Source: Thermomicrobiales bacterium
Lineage (GTDB): Bacteria; Chloroflexota; Chloroflexia; Thermomicrobiales; CFX8
Assembly (NCBI GenBank): GCA_023954495.1
Contig: JAMLIA010000009.1
Coordinates: 1 to 61,395, forward strand
Reading direction: 5' to 3'
DNA length: 61,395 nt
Shown: piece after piece, positions 15,917 to 25,219 of the stretch
How positions within the stretch are numbered: the stretch's first letter is position 1
Layout of the letters: each line of letters opens with the position of its first letter
The notes under the pieces: model-generated
Seen by the model: only the letters and a program-made list of their open reading frames with translations
The model's database searches: none
Told to the model about the DNA's origin: nothing
Position numbers and translations under genes: made by a program

Positions 15917-17590
15917 CTAGCTGCCAGTCTCAGTTGGCCAGATCGGGATCTGCATCTTCGTCGCGCGGGCGTGGAGAACTGCGCGCTCATAGCCAGCATC
16001 GACATGGCGCAGCACGCCCATGCCAGGATCGTTCGTTAGCACGCGCTCCAATCGCTTCGCTGCCTCCGGTGTGCCGTCGGCGACGATCACCTGCCCGGCG
16101 TGGATCGACAGGCCGATCCCGACGCCGCCGCCGTGATGAACCGATACCCAGGTCGCGCCGGAAGCCGTGTTGACCAGCGCATTCAGGATCGGCCAGTCGG
16201 CAATCGCGTCCGATCCATCGCGCATCGCCTCTGTCTCGCGGTACGGCGAGGCGACCGAGCCGCTGTCGAGATGATCGCGCCCGATGACGATCGGTGCCTT
16301 GACTCGACCGCTGGCGACCAGCTCGTTGAACTTGAGCCCCGCCAGATGCCGCTCGCCATAGCCGAGCCAGCAGATGCGTGCCGGCAGTCCCTGAAACTCG
16401 ACTTGCTCCTTCGCCATCCGCAGCCAGCGATGCAGATGCTCCTTCTCCGGGAACAGTTCCATCAGTGCGCGATCGGTCTCGTAGATGTCCTCGGGGTCGC
16501 CGGAGAGCGCCACCCAGCGGAACGGCCCCTGCCCCTCGCAGAAGAGCGGACGGATGTAGGCCGGGACGAAGCCCGGATAGTCGAACGCATTCTCGACACC
16601 GGCCAGAAACGCCTGACCACGCAGGTTGTTGCCGTAGTCGAAGACGATCGAGCCGGCCTGCTGAAAGTCCAGCATCGCCTGCACATGCGCACCCATCGCG
16701 GCCAGCGAGCGTTTGAAATAACCCTCGGGGTCCTGCGCGCGCAGCAGGCGGGCATCCTCCAGCGTCATCTCTGGGACGACGTAGCCGTCCAGCGCGTCGT
16801 GCGCCGAGGTCTGGTCGGTGACGACATCGGGGCGGAAACCGCGACGGACGAGCTCGGGGTGCGTCTCGGCGGCATTGCCGATCAGCGCGATCGACAGCGC
16901 CGCGCCGCTGGCTCGCGCCGCCTCGGCCAGCTCAAGCGCCTCATCGAGTGAGTCGGTCGCGCGATCGACGTAGCGCGTCTCCAACCGCCGCTGGACGCGG
17001 TGCGGATCGGCCTCGACGACGAGGCAGACTCCGTCGTTCATCGTCACTGATAATGGCTGGGCGCCACCCATCCCGCCGAGACCGGCGGTCAGCACGAGCT
17101 TGCCAGCCAGCGAGCCGCCGAAGTGCTGGCTAGCCAGCTCGCCGAACGTCTCGTAGGTGCCCTGCAAGATGCCCTGGGTACCGATGTAGATCCACGAGCC
17201 GGCCGTCATCTGGCCGTACATTGTCAGGCCCAGACCTTCCAGCCGCCAGAACTCCTCCCAGGTCGCCCACTTCGGAACGAGCAGCGAGTTGGCGATGAGG
17301 ACGCGGGGCGCATCTTCGTGGGTGCGCAGGACGCCGACCGGCTTGCCGGACTGCACGAGCAGGGTCTCGTCGACTTCCAGATTGCGCAGGCAATCGACGA
17401 TCGCGTCGAACGCCTCCCACGTCCGTGCGGCGCGGCCGGTGCCGCCGTAGACCACCAGATCCTCAGGGCGTTCGGCCACTTCAGGATCGAGGTTGTTCAT
17501 CAGCATCCGCAGGGCGGCCTCCTGCGGCCAGCCCTTGCAGGACAGCTCCGTCCCACGCGGAGCGCGGATCGTACGTGGAGTCGCGTTCAT
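15917..17590 (-). CDS. hutU: Urocanate hydratase
   Basis: 557 residues, the usual length. Converts urocanate to 4-imidazolone-5-propanoate, step 2 of histidine degradation, using tightly bound NAD+ as an electrophile. Diagnostic segments are the start [39 protein letters not shown], the NAD+ loop [11 protein letters not shown] (about 170-180), [12 protein letters not shown], the [19 protein letters not shown] active-site region and [19 protein letters not shown]. Start ATG at 17590 with GGAGTGAG upstream. Histidine ammonia-lyase lies separately at 22184; imidazolonepropionase and the last hut genes are not in the window. Confidence 0.97.
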   Translation of the reverse strand: MNATPRTIRAPRGTELSCKGWPQEAALRMLMNNLDPEVAERPEDLVVYGGTGRAARTWEAFDAIVDCLRNLEVDETLLVQSGKPVGVLRTHEDAPRVLIANSLLVPKWATWEEFWRLEGLGLTMYGQMTAGSWIYIGTQGILQGTYETFGELASQHFGGSLAGKLVLTAGLGGMGGAQPLSVTMNDGVCLVVEADPHRVQRRLETRYVDRATDSLDEALELAEAARASGAALSIALIGNAAETHPELVRRGFRPDVVTDQTSAHDALDGYVVPEMTLEDARLLRAQDPEGYFKRSLAAMGAHVQAMLDFQQAGSIVFDYGNNLRGQAFLAGVENAFDYPGFVPAYIRPLFCEGQGPFRWVALSGDPEDIYETDRALMELFPEKEHLHRWLRMAKEQVEFQGLPARICWLGYGERHLAGLKFNELVASGRVKAPIVIGRDHLDSGSVASPYRETEAMRDGSDAIADWPILNALVNTASGATWVSVHHGGGVGIGLSIHAGQVIVADGTPEAAKRLERVLTNDPGMGVLRHVDAGYERAVLHARATKMQIPIWPTETGS

Positions 17591-17607
17591 GTCTCACTCC
17601 ATCTCTA

Positions 17608-18729
17608 TCAGTGCAGATTCGCCGTCGAGCGCGCGCGTTCGATATCCACAGGGGAATAGCGATAGGCACGGAAGACGCGGTTGACCGGCTTCACTCGCTC
17701 GGCGCTCACATCGTCGACATAAAACGGATTGATGTACTCCCAGACCACATCGCCTTCGGTCGTCACCTCGAACAATCGACCGAACGTGCCCTCGCAGATG
17801 AGCGTGTTACCGTTCGGCAGCCGTTCGGCGCTGGAGATCAGGGGACTGAAGAACTGAGAGACTTCCTCCTCCTGATAGCGCCAGACGATCTCCTTCGTCG
17901 CCGGGTCGACCTCGATGACGCGGGAGTAGGGCAGCAGGTGGTCGATGCGGTGGGTACCGTTGTCGAACAGCAGGATGTTGCCGTTCTCGAGCAGGACCGG
18001 CGCGTGTTGCTGGGCTACGGTCGGCGACGAGATCTTCCAGATCAGCTCGCCGGAAGAGCGGTCCAGGATCGCCACCTGCGAGAGATTGCGGAACGACAGC
18101 AACAGTTTGCCGTCCGGCAGCTCGCTGACCGAGTTGCAGTGTGTCCAGGCAGCGCGTGTGTTCTGAATCACTGAAATCGGATCTTCGATCGGATCGAGAT
18201 GTTCCCAGGAGCGCCACTCCCAGACGATATCGCCATCGCGCGTCATCTCGACCAGGTAGTCGGCGTGCATCTGTCCCTCGAACTCGGAGCCGGGCGTCCC
18301 GCCCTGCACAGCGGCGGCGATCTCCGGATCGAGCGGCGCGATGCAGATGAGTAGCACGTTACCGTTGCGCAGCTGGATGCCGTCGTGGTGGTGGTCGGGA
18401 TGATTGACCTCCCAGAGGATGCGACCGTCCCAGGTCATCTCCAGAATCGAGCCTGCCTTCCAGGCGGCCTGCGCGATGAACCGACCGGGCGTCTCCGTCG
18501 TCTTGCCGTTGTAGAGCAGGGTGCCGCGCTCAGTCAGCCGACCATACAGACCGGGTGGATACGGTACTTGCCAGCGATGGACGATCTCACCGGCCATGTC
18601 GATGAGATAGACCTCGTTGCCGCCCGCCATCGGCGTGAAGATCGTGTAGCCGTCGAAAGCGTGTTCGCGATCCCAGGCGCGGAGGCCCGTGCCAGATCGC
18701 TTCTGACGCAATTGCTCAATAGTCGCCAT
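17608..18729 (-). CDS. Arylsulfotransferase (ASST)-like beta-propeller protein
   Basis: 373 residues, ATG at 18729 with GGAGG. The sequence consists of repeating beta-propeller blades rich in GD/GEIVW-type turns: MAGEIVHRWQVPYPPGLYG, WDGRILWEVNH, TRDGDIVWEWRSWEHLDP, SSGELIWKIS, TTEGDVVWEY. Residues such as HHHDGIQL and HCNSVSELPDGKLLLSFRN match the arylsulfotransferase family (histidine at blade edges). Secreted ASSTs carry a signal peptide; none is present here, so this is a cytoplasmic relative whose sulfotransferase activity is unproven. It ends 17 bp before hutU and probably shares its transcript. Confidence 0.75.
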   Translation of the reverse strand: MATIEQLRQKRSGTGLRAWDREHAFDGYTIFTPMAGGNEVYLIDMAGEIVHRWQVPYPPGLYGRLTERGTLLYNGKTTETPGRFIAQAAWKAGSILEMTWDGRILWEVNHPDHHHDGIQLRNGNVLLICIAPLDPEIAAAVQGGTPGSEFEGQMHADYLVEMTRDGDIVWEWRSWEHLDPIEDPISVIQNTRAAWTHCNSVSELPDGKLLLSFRNLSQVAILDRSSGELIWKISSPTVAQQHAPVLLENGNILLFDNGTHRIDHLLPYSRVIEVDPATKEIVWRYQEEEVSQFFSPLISSAERLPNGNTLICEGTFGRLFEVTTEGDVVWEYINPFYVDDVSAERVKPVNRVFRAYRYSPVDIERARSTANLH

Positions 18730-18777
18730 CGCGCCTCCATTCTCGCGAGCGTGTCGCTGTCGCGATCGTGTCCCGGT

Positions 18778-19605
18778 TCAGGGGATATCCTGCCGACGAT
18801 AGATATCGATATAGCAGAGCAACTGGTAGCCCAACGACGTGTACAACGGTCGACCCTGATTGTTCGAAGCCAGCACCGTCCAGCGCGCGCCGTTGTTGGC
18901 GGCCAGGCGGTGCAGACCGCGCATCAGCCAGCGACCGTAGCCGAGCCGCCGGTAGCGCGCGAGCGTGTGGACATATTCGATCACTGCGGTGTCACCGTCG
19001 GAAATCACGATCGCCGATGCGACCGGCACATCATCAACCACCAGTGCATAGCAGCCGATCTGCGTGTCATTCAGGTATTCGGGAAGCACCCGCCCGTCCT
19101 CACGCAGCACGGCCAGGCGATCGACTTCAGCTTCAGTCGTCAGGCGCACGATCTGGTCGTCTGGCCGCCCGCCAGCAGTACTGACATCGAGGCGCATCAG
19201 GTAGTTCCGCGCGATGTGCGCATAACCAGCTTGCAGGTATTCGACAGACGGGCTGTCGGCGCTCGTGTGGAATGCAATGAATGCGTCGCGCCACTCCGGG
19301 TGCGCTGCGAGAGCCGCCAGCACGTCGGCCGGATCGGTATCACCAACCTCCAGCTCGTGCCAGACGCCAGCCTTCGGGCGCCCATAGGTGATGTGCTTCA
19401 GATCGCCGACCTGCTCAATCGTGAAACCGGGGACGACAGCTTCCAGCCGCAGATATGCGGCCGTGTACACAGCATCTGCCCGTCGCACATCCTGCTGGTG
19501 AAGATCATCAGTGGTCAGGGGGCTCTCCCGTCGATCACGTGCTGTATATGGATGTGATTCTCCAGTGACTTGGTATATCGTAGTCCGTCTTCGGCAATCC
19601 TGCAT
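18778..19605 (-). CDS. GNAT-family N-acetyltransferase
   Basis: Up to 275 residues. The C-terminal 150 residues are a GNAT domain: DDVPVASAIVISDGDTAVIEYVHTLARYRRLGYGRWLMRGLHRLAANNG with the acetyl-CoA loop RRLGYG, then NNQGRPLYTSLGYQ. The N-terminal 120 residues are less conserved and may form a second, degenerate GNAT half. The start is doubtful: ATG 19605 lacks an SD, while a CTG at 19518 sits 7 bp after GGGAGAG. Substrate unknown. It is divergent from the HAD gene. Confidence 0.75.
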   Translation of the reverse strand: MQDCRRRTTIYQVTGESHPYTARDRRESPLTTDDLHQQDVRRADAVYTAAYLRLEAVVPGFTIEQVGDLKHITYGRPKAGVWHELEVGDTDPADVLAALAAHPEWRDAFIAFHTSADSPSVEYLQAGYAHIARNYLMRLDVSTAGGRPDDQIVRLTTEAEVDRLAVLREDGRVLPEYLNDTQIGCYALVVDDVPVASAIVISDGDTAVIEYVHTLARYRRLGYGRWLMRGLHRLAANNGARWTVLASNNQGRPLYTSLGYQLLCYIDIYRRQDIP

Positions 19606-19623
19606 GTCGAGCCGACGAACTGT

Positions 19624-19652
19624 TTGACCGTCGTCGCGCCGTTGCCTATGCT
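19624..19652 (+). promoter_or_regulatory. Promoter upstream of the HAD gene
   Basis: TTGACC (19624-19629), 17 bp, TATGCT (19647-19652). The predicted start near 19659 leaves about 38 nt to the GTG at 19697, which has GGGGAG as SD, and argues against a start at the GTG 19664. Confidence 0.5.
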
Positions 19653-19696
19653 GTCAAGGCAGAGTGGACCTGACGATGTGGGGAGCAGGGGAGAGC

Positions 19697-20416
19697 GTGG
19701 CAATAGACCTGCGCGAATTCTCAACGCTGACATTTGACTGTTACGGCACATTGATTGACTGGGAGACCGGCATCCTCAACGCCCTGCGCCCGTTGCTGCG
19801 CGCGCACGGGCAGGAGCTGACCGACGACCAGGTTCTTGAGCAGTTCGGCGAAATCGAAGCAGCGATCGAAGCGGGGCCGTACAAGGCCTATCGCGATGTC
19901 CTGGCCGAGGTCGCCGACGGCTTCGGCAAGCGCCTCGGCTTCGTACCGACCGCTGCCGAGCGGGCGACATTCGGTGCCTCGGTTGCCAACTGGCCGGCGT
20001 TCCCCGATAGCACCGAGGGACTTCGCGTTCTCAAGCAGCACTACCAGCTCGTCATCCTCTCCAACGTCGACGATGACCTGTTTGCTGCATCAGCCAAACG
20101 ACTCGGTGTGCCGTTCGATGAAGTTGTCACGGCTCAGCAGGTTGGCAGCTACAAGCCAAACCTGAACAACTTCCAAGTCCTGTTCGAGCGCCTCGACACG
20201 CCACAGGAGAAGATCCTGCACGTCGCCCAGAGCCTCTTTCACGACATCGCCCCGGCCAACGCCCTGGGCCTGACGACTGTTTGGGTCAATCGTCGGCACG
20301 ATCGCGATGGCTATGGCGCAACGCCGCCGCAGGAGGCGACTCCGAATCTGGAAGTGCCGAATCTCCGAACGCTGGCGACGTTGGTCGAAGCGGCCTTCGG
20401 CGACTACAGCGAATAG
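19697..20416 (+). CDS. HAD-superfamily hydrolase, haloacid-dehalogenase type II
   Basis: 239 residues from the GTG at 19697 (SD GGGGAGAGC). HAD motifs: motif I TFDCYGTLIDWETG with the nucleophilic Asp, motif II VILSNVDDD, Lys of SYKPN (motif III), and HVAQSLFHDIAPANALGLTTVWVNR for motif IV. This is the pattern of L-2-haloacid dehalogenases; relatives also act as phosphatases. The substrate is uncertain. The acetyltransferase gene follows 2 bp after its stop, so they form an operon with the PLP enzyme at 20995. Confidence 0.88.
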   Translation: MAIDLREFSTLTFDCYGTLIDWETGILNALRPLLRAHGQELTDDQVLEQFGEIEAAIEAGPYKAYRDVLAEVADGFGKRLGFVPTAAERATFGASVANWPAFPDSTEGLRVLKQHYQLVILSNVDDDLFAASAKRLGVPFDEVVTAQQVGSYKPNLNNFQVLFERLDTPQEKILHVAQSLFHDIAPANALGLTTVWVNRRHDRDGYGATPPQEATPNLEVPNLRTLATLVEAAFGDYSE

Positions 20417-20418
20417 CG

Positions 20419-20979
20419 ATGACCAACCAACCAGAGCGATCGTTCACGATTCGACCGTTGACGACGGCGGACGTGTCGGCAGCGCGCGACCTGATGATCC
20501 GCATCTTCGAGCAGGACTTCGGCTATGGCTACCGTCCCGAATTCCACGGCGATGTCGATCAGATGCAGGCGACCTACATCGATAACCCACGCAACGCGCT
20601 GTTCGTTGCCGTCGACGACGCAAGTGGCGCAATCGCGGCGAGCGCCGGTGTGCGCTCCGGTGGACTGAAGCCCGAGTTCAACCACGCCTGGCTCGTCGAG
20701 CGCTACGACCCGGAGCGGTCCGCCCAGATCGTCCGCGTCTATGTCGACCGCGCCTATCGCCGCAACGGTCTGGCGCGGCGCCTCGTCGATGAGGCCGTGC
20801 GCTTCGTCGCTGGCGAGGACAGCTACGATGTGTTGATCCTGCACACTGATCCGCGCTCCCCGGGTGCAGAGGCATTCTGGCGGGCGATGCCGACTCGGCT
20901 CATTCTGGATGATCGCGACGGACCATCCGAGTCGCTGCACTTCGAAATGGATATACCAGGTCGCACGACCCGTACATAA
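20419..20979 (+). CDS. GNAT-family N-acetyltransferase
   Basis: 186 residues from the ATG at 20419, 2 bp after the HAD stop. The frame remains open further upstream, but that part lies inside the HAD gene. GNAT landmarks: FTIRPLTTADVSAARDLMIRIFEQDFGYG, IAASAGVRSGG, AQIVRVYVDRAYRRNGLARRLVDEAVRF with RRNGLA as the acetyl-CoA loop, and DVLILHTDPRSPGAEAFWRAMPTRL. The acceptor is unknown. Coupled upstream to the HAD gene and 15 bp from the next gene. Confidence 0.87.
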   Translation: MTNQPERSFTIRPLTTADVSAARDLMIRIFEQDFGYGYRPEFHGDVDQMQATYIDNPRNALFVAVDDASGAIAASAGVRSGGLKPEFNHAWLVERYDPERSAQIVRVYVDRAYRRNGLARRLVDEAVRFVAGEDSYDVLILHTDPRSPGAEAFWRAMPTRLILDDRDGPSESLHFEMDIPGRTTRT

Positions 20980-20994
20980 GAGGAGAAACCCAAG

Positions 20995-22173
20995 ATGCCC
21001 GATCACCAGAACCTCGATGTCGACACACTGCTGATCCACGGCGGCCCCGGCCCCGACCCGGCAACCGGCGCAGTGACGCCGCCGATTCACCCCACCTCGA
21101 CGTTCGTCCGTGAGCGCATCAACGACGACGCCAGGTACCGCTACTCGCGCGGATCCAACCCAACGCGCGATGCGCTGGAAGGTCTGCTGGCGAAGATCGA
21201 GCACGGCGTTGAGGCGGCGGCATTCGCCTCCGGCATGGCGGCGGTGAACGCGGCGATGCAGCTACTCTCCAGTGGCGACCACGCCATCGTCGGCTTCGAC
21301 TGCTACCTGACGACCTACGACATCTTCACCAACGACCTGCCGCGCTACGGCATCGAGACGACCATCGTCGACCTGACCGACATCGAAGCAGTACAGGCGG
21401 CTGTGCGCCCGAACACGCGCATGATCTACATCGAAAGCCCGACGAACCCGCTGCTCGACATCGTTGACCTCACCGCGATGGCCGAGATTGGCCGAGCGGC
21501 TGGTGCGATTACCGTCGTCGACAACACGTTTGCTTCGCCCTACTGCCAGAATCCGATTGACTTCGGCATCGACCTCGTCGTCCACTCGACGACCAAGTAC
21601 CTCGGCGGCCATAGCGACCTGCTGGGCGGCGCGGTCATCTCGCGCACGCCGGAACTGGCGGCGGAGATCCGCGAGCGGCAGTACAACCTCGGCGCGGTAC
21701 CGAGCGCCTTCGACTGTTGGCTGCTCATTCGCGGCATCCGTACGCTCGGCGTCCGCATGCGCCAGCACATGACCAACGCTCAGGCCATCGCCGAGTGGCT
21801 CGAAGGCCGTCCCGGCGTCACCCGCGTGATCTATCCGGGCCTGCCCAGCCATCCCGGCCACGAGCTCGCCTCGCACCAGATGTCGACCGGCTATAGCGGC
21901 ATGGTGTCGTTCGAGGTCGAGGGCGGCTCGGAAGCGGCGCGGCGCGTGTCGGAGCGCACGAAGCTGTTCCTGCTCGCAACCAGCCTGGGCGGCATCGAGT
22001 CGCTCATCTTCCCGCCGACCGCGTGGCTGGAGTCTGCGCCGGAACTGATGGCCGAGATCCCCGGCTCACCGTGGGCGCAGCACCCGGGCATGATCCGGCT
22101 CTCGGTCGGTATCGAATCGACCCGCGACCTGATCGCCGATCTTGAGCAGGCGCTGGAATCACTGAACGAATAG
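20995..22173 (+). CDS. Trans-sulfuration PLP enzyme (cystathionine gamma-synthase/gamma-lyase family)
   Basis: 392 residues, SD AGAGGAG before the ATG. Cys/Met-metabolism PLP fold: RYRYSRGSNPTRDALE, FASGMAAVNAAMQLLSSGDH, YIESPTNPLLDIVD, VVDNTFASPY and the PLP lysine in HSTTKYLGGHSD (K201). The C-terminal SLGGIESLIFPP and IRLSVGIE are family hallmarks. Sequence alone does not separate gamma-synthase (MetB), gamma-lyase and methionine gamma-lyase; the S-L-G-G-x-E-S segment fits synthase or cystathionine lyase. It ends 10 bp from the convergent hutH. Confidence 0.9.
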   Translation: MPDHQNLDVDTLLIHGGPGPDPATGAVTPPIHPTSTFVRERINDDARYRYSRGSNPTRDALEGLLAKIEHGVEAAAFASGMAAVNAAMQLLSSGDHAIVGFDCYLTTYDIFTNDLPRYGIETTIVDLTDIEAVQAAVRPNTRMIYIESPTNPLLDIVDLTAMAEIGRAAGAITVVDNTFASPYCQNPIDFGIDLVVHSTTKYLGGHSDLLGGAVISRTPELAAEIRERQYNLGAVPSAFDCWLLIRGIRTLGVRMRQHMTNAQAIAEWLEGRPGVTRVIYPGLPSHPGHELASHQMSTGYSGMVSFEVEGGSEAARRVSERTKLFLLATSLGGIESLIFPPTAWLESAPELMAEIPGSPWAQHPGMIRLSVGIESTRDLIADLEQALESLNE

Positions 22174-22183
22174 GATCAGACGG

Positions 22184-23728
22184 TCAGGCAAACGCGCCAA
22201 CCCGACCTTCGGCGGCATCCAGCAATCGACCGTCGCGGATCATGTCGGTGATGGCCGCTAGCTCCGGCGCGAGGAAGCGATCCGGCCCGGGTCCGGGGAC
22301 CTCCGACCGGAGCATATCGAGCACGGCTCGCGAGCCAGCGCCAGGTTGCAGCGGATCGCGCAGGTCGATCGCGAGCCCGGACGCCATCGCTTCGACGGCG
22401 AGGACGCGGCTCAAGTTCGTCAGCACCTGCCGCAGGTTGCGGGCCGAGGCCCAGCCGAGCGAAACATGATCTTCCTGCCCGGCCGATGTCGACATCGAGT
22501 CGGTGCTAGCCGGATGCGACAGCCGCCGGTTCTCAGCAACGATCGACGCCGCCGTGTACTGCGCGATCATCAGGCCGGAATTGACTCCCGCATCAGTCGA
22601 GAGGAACGCTGGCAACCCGCGCGACCGCGTCGCGTCGAGCATGCGGTCGACGCGCTGTTGCGAGATCGCGCCAACCTCGCAGGCGGCGATGGTCAGGAAG
22701 TCGCAAGCGAAGGCAAGCGGCTCGCCGTGGAAATTGCCGACCGACTCGACGCGTCCATCCGGCAGGATCACCGGATTGTCGACCGCCGACGCCAGTTCGC
22801 GCTCGGCGACAACGGTCACGTAGTCGAGCGTGTCACGCGCCGCACCGATCACCTGCGGATGACAGCGCAGCGAGTAGGCGTCCTGGACGCCGTGGGTAAC
22901 GTCGTCGTGAGCGGCGACAAGCGGCGACGCGGCCAGCATCTTGCGCAGGTTCTCGGCACTCTTCGCCTGACCGGGGTGGGGGCGTAGCGCCTGGAGATCG
23001 GCGGCGAATGGGCGGTCGGTACCGAGCAGGCCCTCGACCGTCATCGCGGCAATCGCGTCGGCAGTGCGGAAGAGCCGTTCGGCATCAACAATCGCCATCG
23101 CCAGCATCCCGAGCATGCCATCGGTGCTGTTGATGAGCGCCAGTCCCTCTTTGGCTTCCAGTGTGATCGGCTCGATTCCGGCAGCCGCCAGTGCCGGAGC
23201 AGCCGGTAGTGGCGCGCCATGCTCGTCAACGACCCAGCCATCACCGATCAGGAGCAGCGAAGCGTGGGAGAGCGGTGCGAGATCGCCGCTTGCACCTAAC
23301 GAGCCGAATACAGGAATGTAGGGCGTGATGTCGGCGTTCAGCAGCTTCACGAACTGCTCAGCGACGATCGGTCGCGCGCCGGAGTAACCTTTCGCAAGCG
23401 TCGCGACGCGCAGCAGGATGAGCGCCCGCGCCACTTCCGGCTCAATCGCCGGACCCATCCCTGCTGCATGCGACCGCAGGATGGCGTGCTGCATCTCGGC
23501 TCGCGCATCCGCTGGGATCAGCACACGCGCCAACCCACCGAAGCCCGTTGTCACCCCATAGACCGGACGGTCACTTGCGGCGGCAGCATCAATGTACGCG
23601 CGAGTGTGGCGCATCTTCTGAACGGCATCTTCGCCAAGCTCAACGCGCGCCCCGTCCCGGGCAACCGCAATGACATCAGCAATCGTCAGATCGCCGCCAT
23701 CGACCAGCACAACCCTCTGATCAGCCAT
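22184..23728 (-). CDS. hutH: Histidine ammonia-lyase
   Basis: 514 residues, standard length. Deaminates L-histidine to urocanate. The A146-S147-G148 tripeptide that cyclises to the MIO electrophile is present in FGSLGASGDLAPLSH. Other landmarks: YGVTTGFGGLA, the QDAYSLRCHPQVIGA substrate loop, NPVILPDGRVESVGNFHGEPLA and SAGQEDHVSLGWASARNL. Urocanate hydratase, the next enzyme, is at 15917 on the same strand but with six genes of other functions between. No HutP or HutC-type regulator is seen. Confidence 0.96.
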   Translation of the reverse strand: MADQRVVLVDGGDLTIADVIAVARDGARVELGEDAVQKMRHTRAYIDAAAASDRPVYGVTTGFGGLARVLIPADARAEMQHAILRSHAAGMGPAIEPEVARALILLRVATLAKGYSGARPIVAEQFVKLLNADITPYIPVFGSLGASGDLAPLSHASLLLIGDGWVVDEHGAPLPAAPALAAAGIEPITLEAKEGLALINSTDGMLGMLAMAIVDAERLFRTADAIAAMTVEGLLGTDRPFAADLQALRPHPGQAKSAENLRKMLAASPLVAAHDDVTHGVQDAYSLRCHPQVIGAARDTLDYVTVVAERELASAVDNPVILPDGRVESVGNFHGEPLAFACDFLTIAACEVGAISQQRVDRMLDATRSRGLPAFLSTDAGVNSGLMIAQYTAASIVAENRRLSHPASTDSMSTSAGQEDHVSLGWASARNLRQVLTNLSRVLAVEAMASGLAIDLRDPLQPGAGSRAVLDMLRSEVPGPGPDRFLAPELAAITDMIRDGRLLDAAEGRVGAFA

Positions 23729-23786
23729 TCCGCATCTCCGATCCCACCACCACGACCTAATGTTGGCGAGTCTAGCATGTGCGCCG

Positions 23787-23981
23787 TTATCCCCATGTCC
23801 ACACCAAAGCCAGCACTACCAGCCACGGTGCCGCGACGCAGCAGGCAATGATCGTCATCCCGACTGGGAGCGGCAGCCATAACACGCGGGGGGCGATGGC
23901 GCGCGCCAGCCAGCGGTAGTAGATAAGCGTCAGCGGCACAATGGCACAGGCAACGAGGGCTGCGGCAATCGCGTGCCACAC
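23787..23981 (-). CDS. Small two-helix membrane protein
   Basis: 64 residues from a GTG at 23981 preceded by the strong GAGGAGGAGGG. Two hydrophobic segments (about 4-26 and 35-60) separated by a short basic loop (RWLARAIAPR). It lies between hutH and the malate-dehydrogenase-like gene on the same strand. No family recognised. The good ribosome site and the clean two-helix hydropathy favour a real gene. Confidence 0.45.
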   Translation of the reverse strand: MWHAIAAALVACAIVPLTLIYYRWLARAIAPRVLWLPLPVGMTIIACCVAAPWLVVLALVWTWG

Positions 23982-24032
23982 GCCCTCCTCCTCTCGCTCT
24001 CGCGCGCAACCTGCGGGCCTGGCGCGTGGCGA

Positions 24033-25097
24033 TTAGCTTCGCGACCGGAATTCGGCGATGATCGCGTCGGCGAGCTCGCTGGTTGTCGCGCGACCGCCCA
24101 GGTCTGGTGTCAGCGATTCGCTGCGCGCCAGCACCTCTTCGATGCTGTCGAGCAACGCCGAGCCGAGCTCTTCGCGGCCGAGGTGATCGAGGAGCATCTT
24201 GGCTGTCCAGATCTGGCCGATCGGGTTGGCGATGCCGCGACCGGCGATGTCCGGTGCTGAACCGTGGACCGGCTCGAACATCGACGGGAAGCGCCGCTCC
24301 GGGTTGAGGTTGGCAGCCGGTGCCATGCCGATGCCGCCCATCACCGCAGCAGCCAGGTCGGACAGGATGTCGCCGAACAGGTTCGAGCCAACAACGACAT
24401 CGAACGAGTCCGGGCGGGTGACGAAGAACGCTGACAGGGCGTCGATGTGGTACTGGTCGGTCGTGACATCGGGGTATTCGGCACCGACCGCTGCGACCAC
24501 CTCATCCCAGTACGGCATCGTGATGTTGATGCCGTTGGACTTCGTCGCCGAGGTCAGGTGGCCGCGCCGCGAGCGGGCCTGCTCGTAGGCGTAGCGCACA
24601 ACACGCTCGACGCCCATGCGGGTGAAGACGGTGTTCTGGATCGCCATTTCGGCAGGTGTGCCACCGTGCAGCCGTCCGCCCATGCTGGAGTACTCGCCCT
24701 CCGAGTTCTCACGGACGACGACGAGGTCGATGGTACCGGGCTCGCGCAAGGGAGAGCGCACGCCGCGCAACAGGCGGGCCGGGCGCAGATTGACATACTG
24801 CTGGAACGTCCGCCGAATCGGGATCAGCAAGCCCCAGAGCGAGACGTGATCCGGCACGCCGGGATAGCCGACTGCGCCGAGGAAAATCGTCTCGAAGCTG
24901 CTGAGCGTGTCGAGGCCATCGGCCGGCATCATCTCGCCGTTGCGTGCGTAATATTCGCAACTCCAGGGAAACTCGGTGAAGTCGAACTCCAGCCCACCGT
25001 CGATCTCGGCGGCGGCCCGCAGCACGCGCAATCCCTCTGACACGACCTCCGGCCCGATCCCATCGCCGGGGATCACCGCACAGCTCACCCGATCCAT
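24033..25097 (-). CDS. Tartrate/D-malate dehydrogenase (isocitrate/isopropylmalate dehydrogenase family)
   Basis: 354 residues from the ATG at 25097, which has GGAGAGGGG 6 bp upstream; the ATGs at 25121 lie before that site. Beta-decarboxylating dehydrogenase signatures: AVIPGDGIGPEVVSEGLRVL, VVVRENSEGEYSSMGG, ATKSNGINITMPYWDEV and DILSDLAAAVMGGIGMAPAANLNP. The HVSLWGLLIPIRRTF segment is characteristic of the DmlA/TtuC branch, which oxidises D-malate or tartrate to pyruvate with NAD+. LeuB proteins have a different sequence there. Exact substrate uncertain. Confidence 0.88.
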   Translation of the reverse strand: MDRVSCAVIPGDGIGPEVVSEGLRVLRAAAEIDGGLEFDFTEFPWSCEYYARNGEMMPADGLDTLSSFETIFLGAVGYPGVPDHVSLWGLLIPIRRTFQQYVNLRPARLLRGVRSPLREPGTIDLVVVRENSEGEYSSMGGRLHGGTPAEMAIQNTVFTRMGVERVVRYAYEQARSRRGHLTSATKSNGINITMPYWDEVVAAVGAEYPDVTTDQYHIDALSAFFVTRPDSFDVVVGSNLFGDILSDLAAAVMGGIGMAPAANLNPERRFPSMFEPVHGSAPDIAGRGIANPIGQIWTAKMLLDHLGREELGSALLDSIEEVLARSESLTPDLGGRATTSELADAIIAEFRSRS

Positions 25098-25157
25098 CGT
25101 CCACCCCTCTCCTGCCATCATCAGCCTCGTTGTATGCCCGGCTCACTATATCGCGGA

Positions 25158-25191
25158 AGAGCCGCCTTTCTGGTTCCAGACGGGCGGCTCT
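25158..25191. terminator. Hairpin between DrrB-like and DmlA-like genes
   Basis: AGAGCCGCC (25158-25166) pairs with GGCGGCTCT (25183-25191), a 9-bp stem with an inner CTGG/CCAG helper stem. It follows the permease stop on the minus strand and separates the two transcription units. There is no clear U tract, so it is a tentative terminator. Confidence 0.5.
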
Positions 25192-25219
25192 CGGTCAGGC
25201 TGAGATGTGTTTTGCAGAG

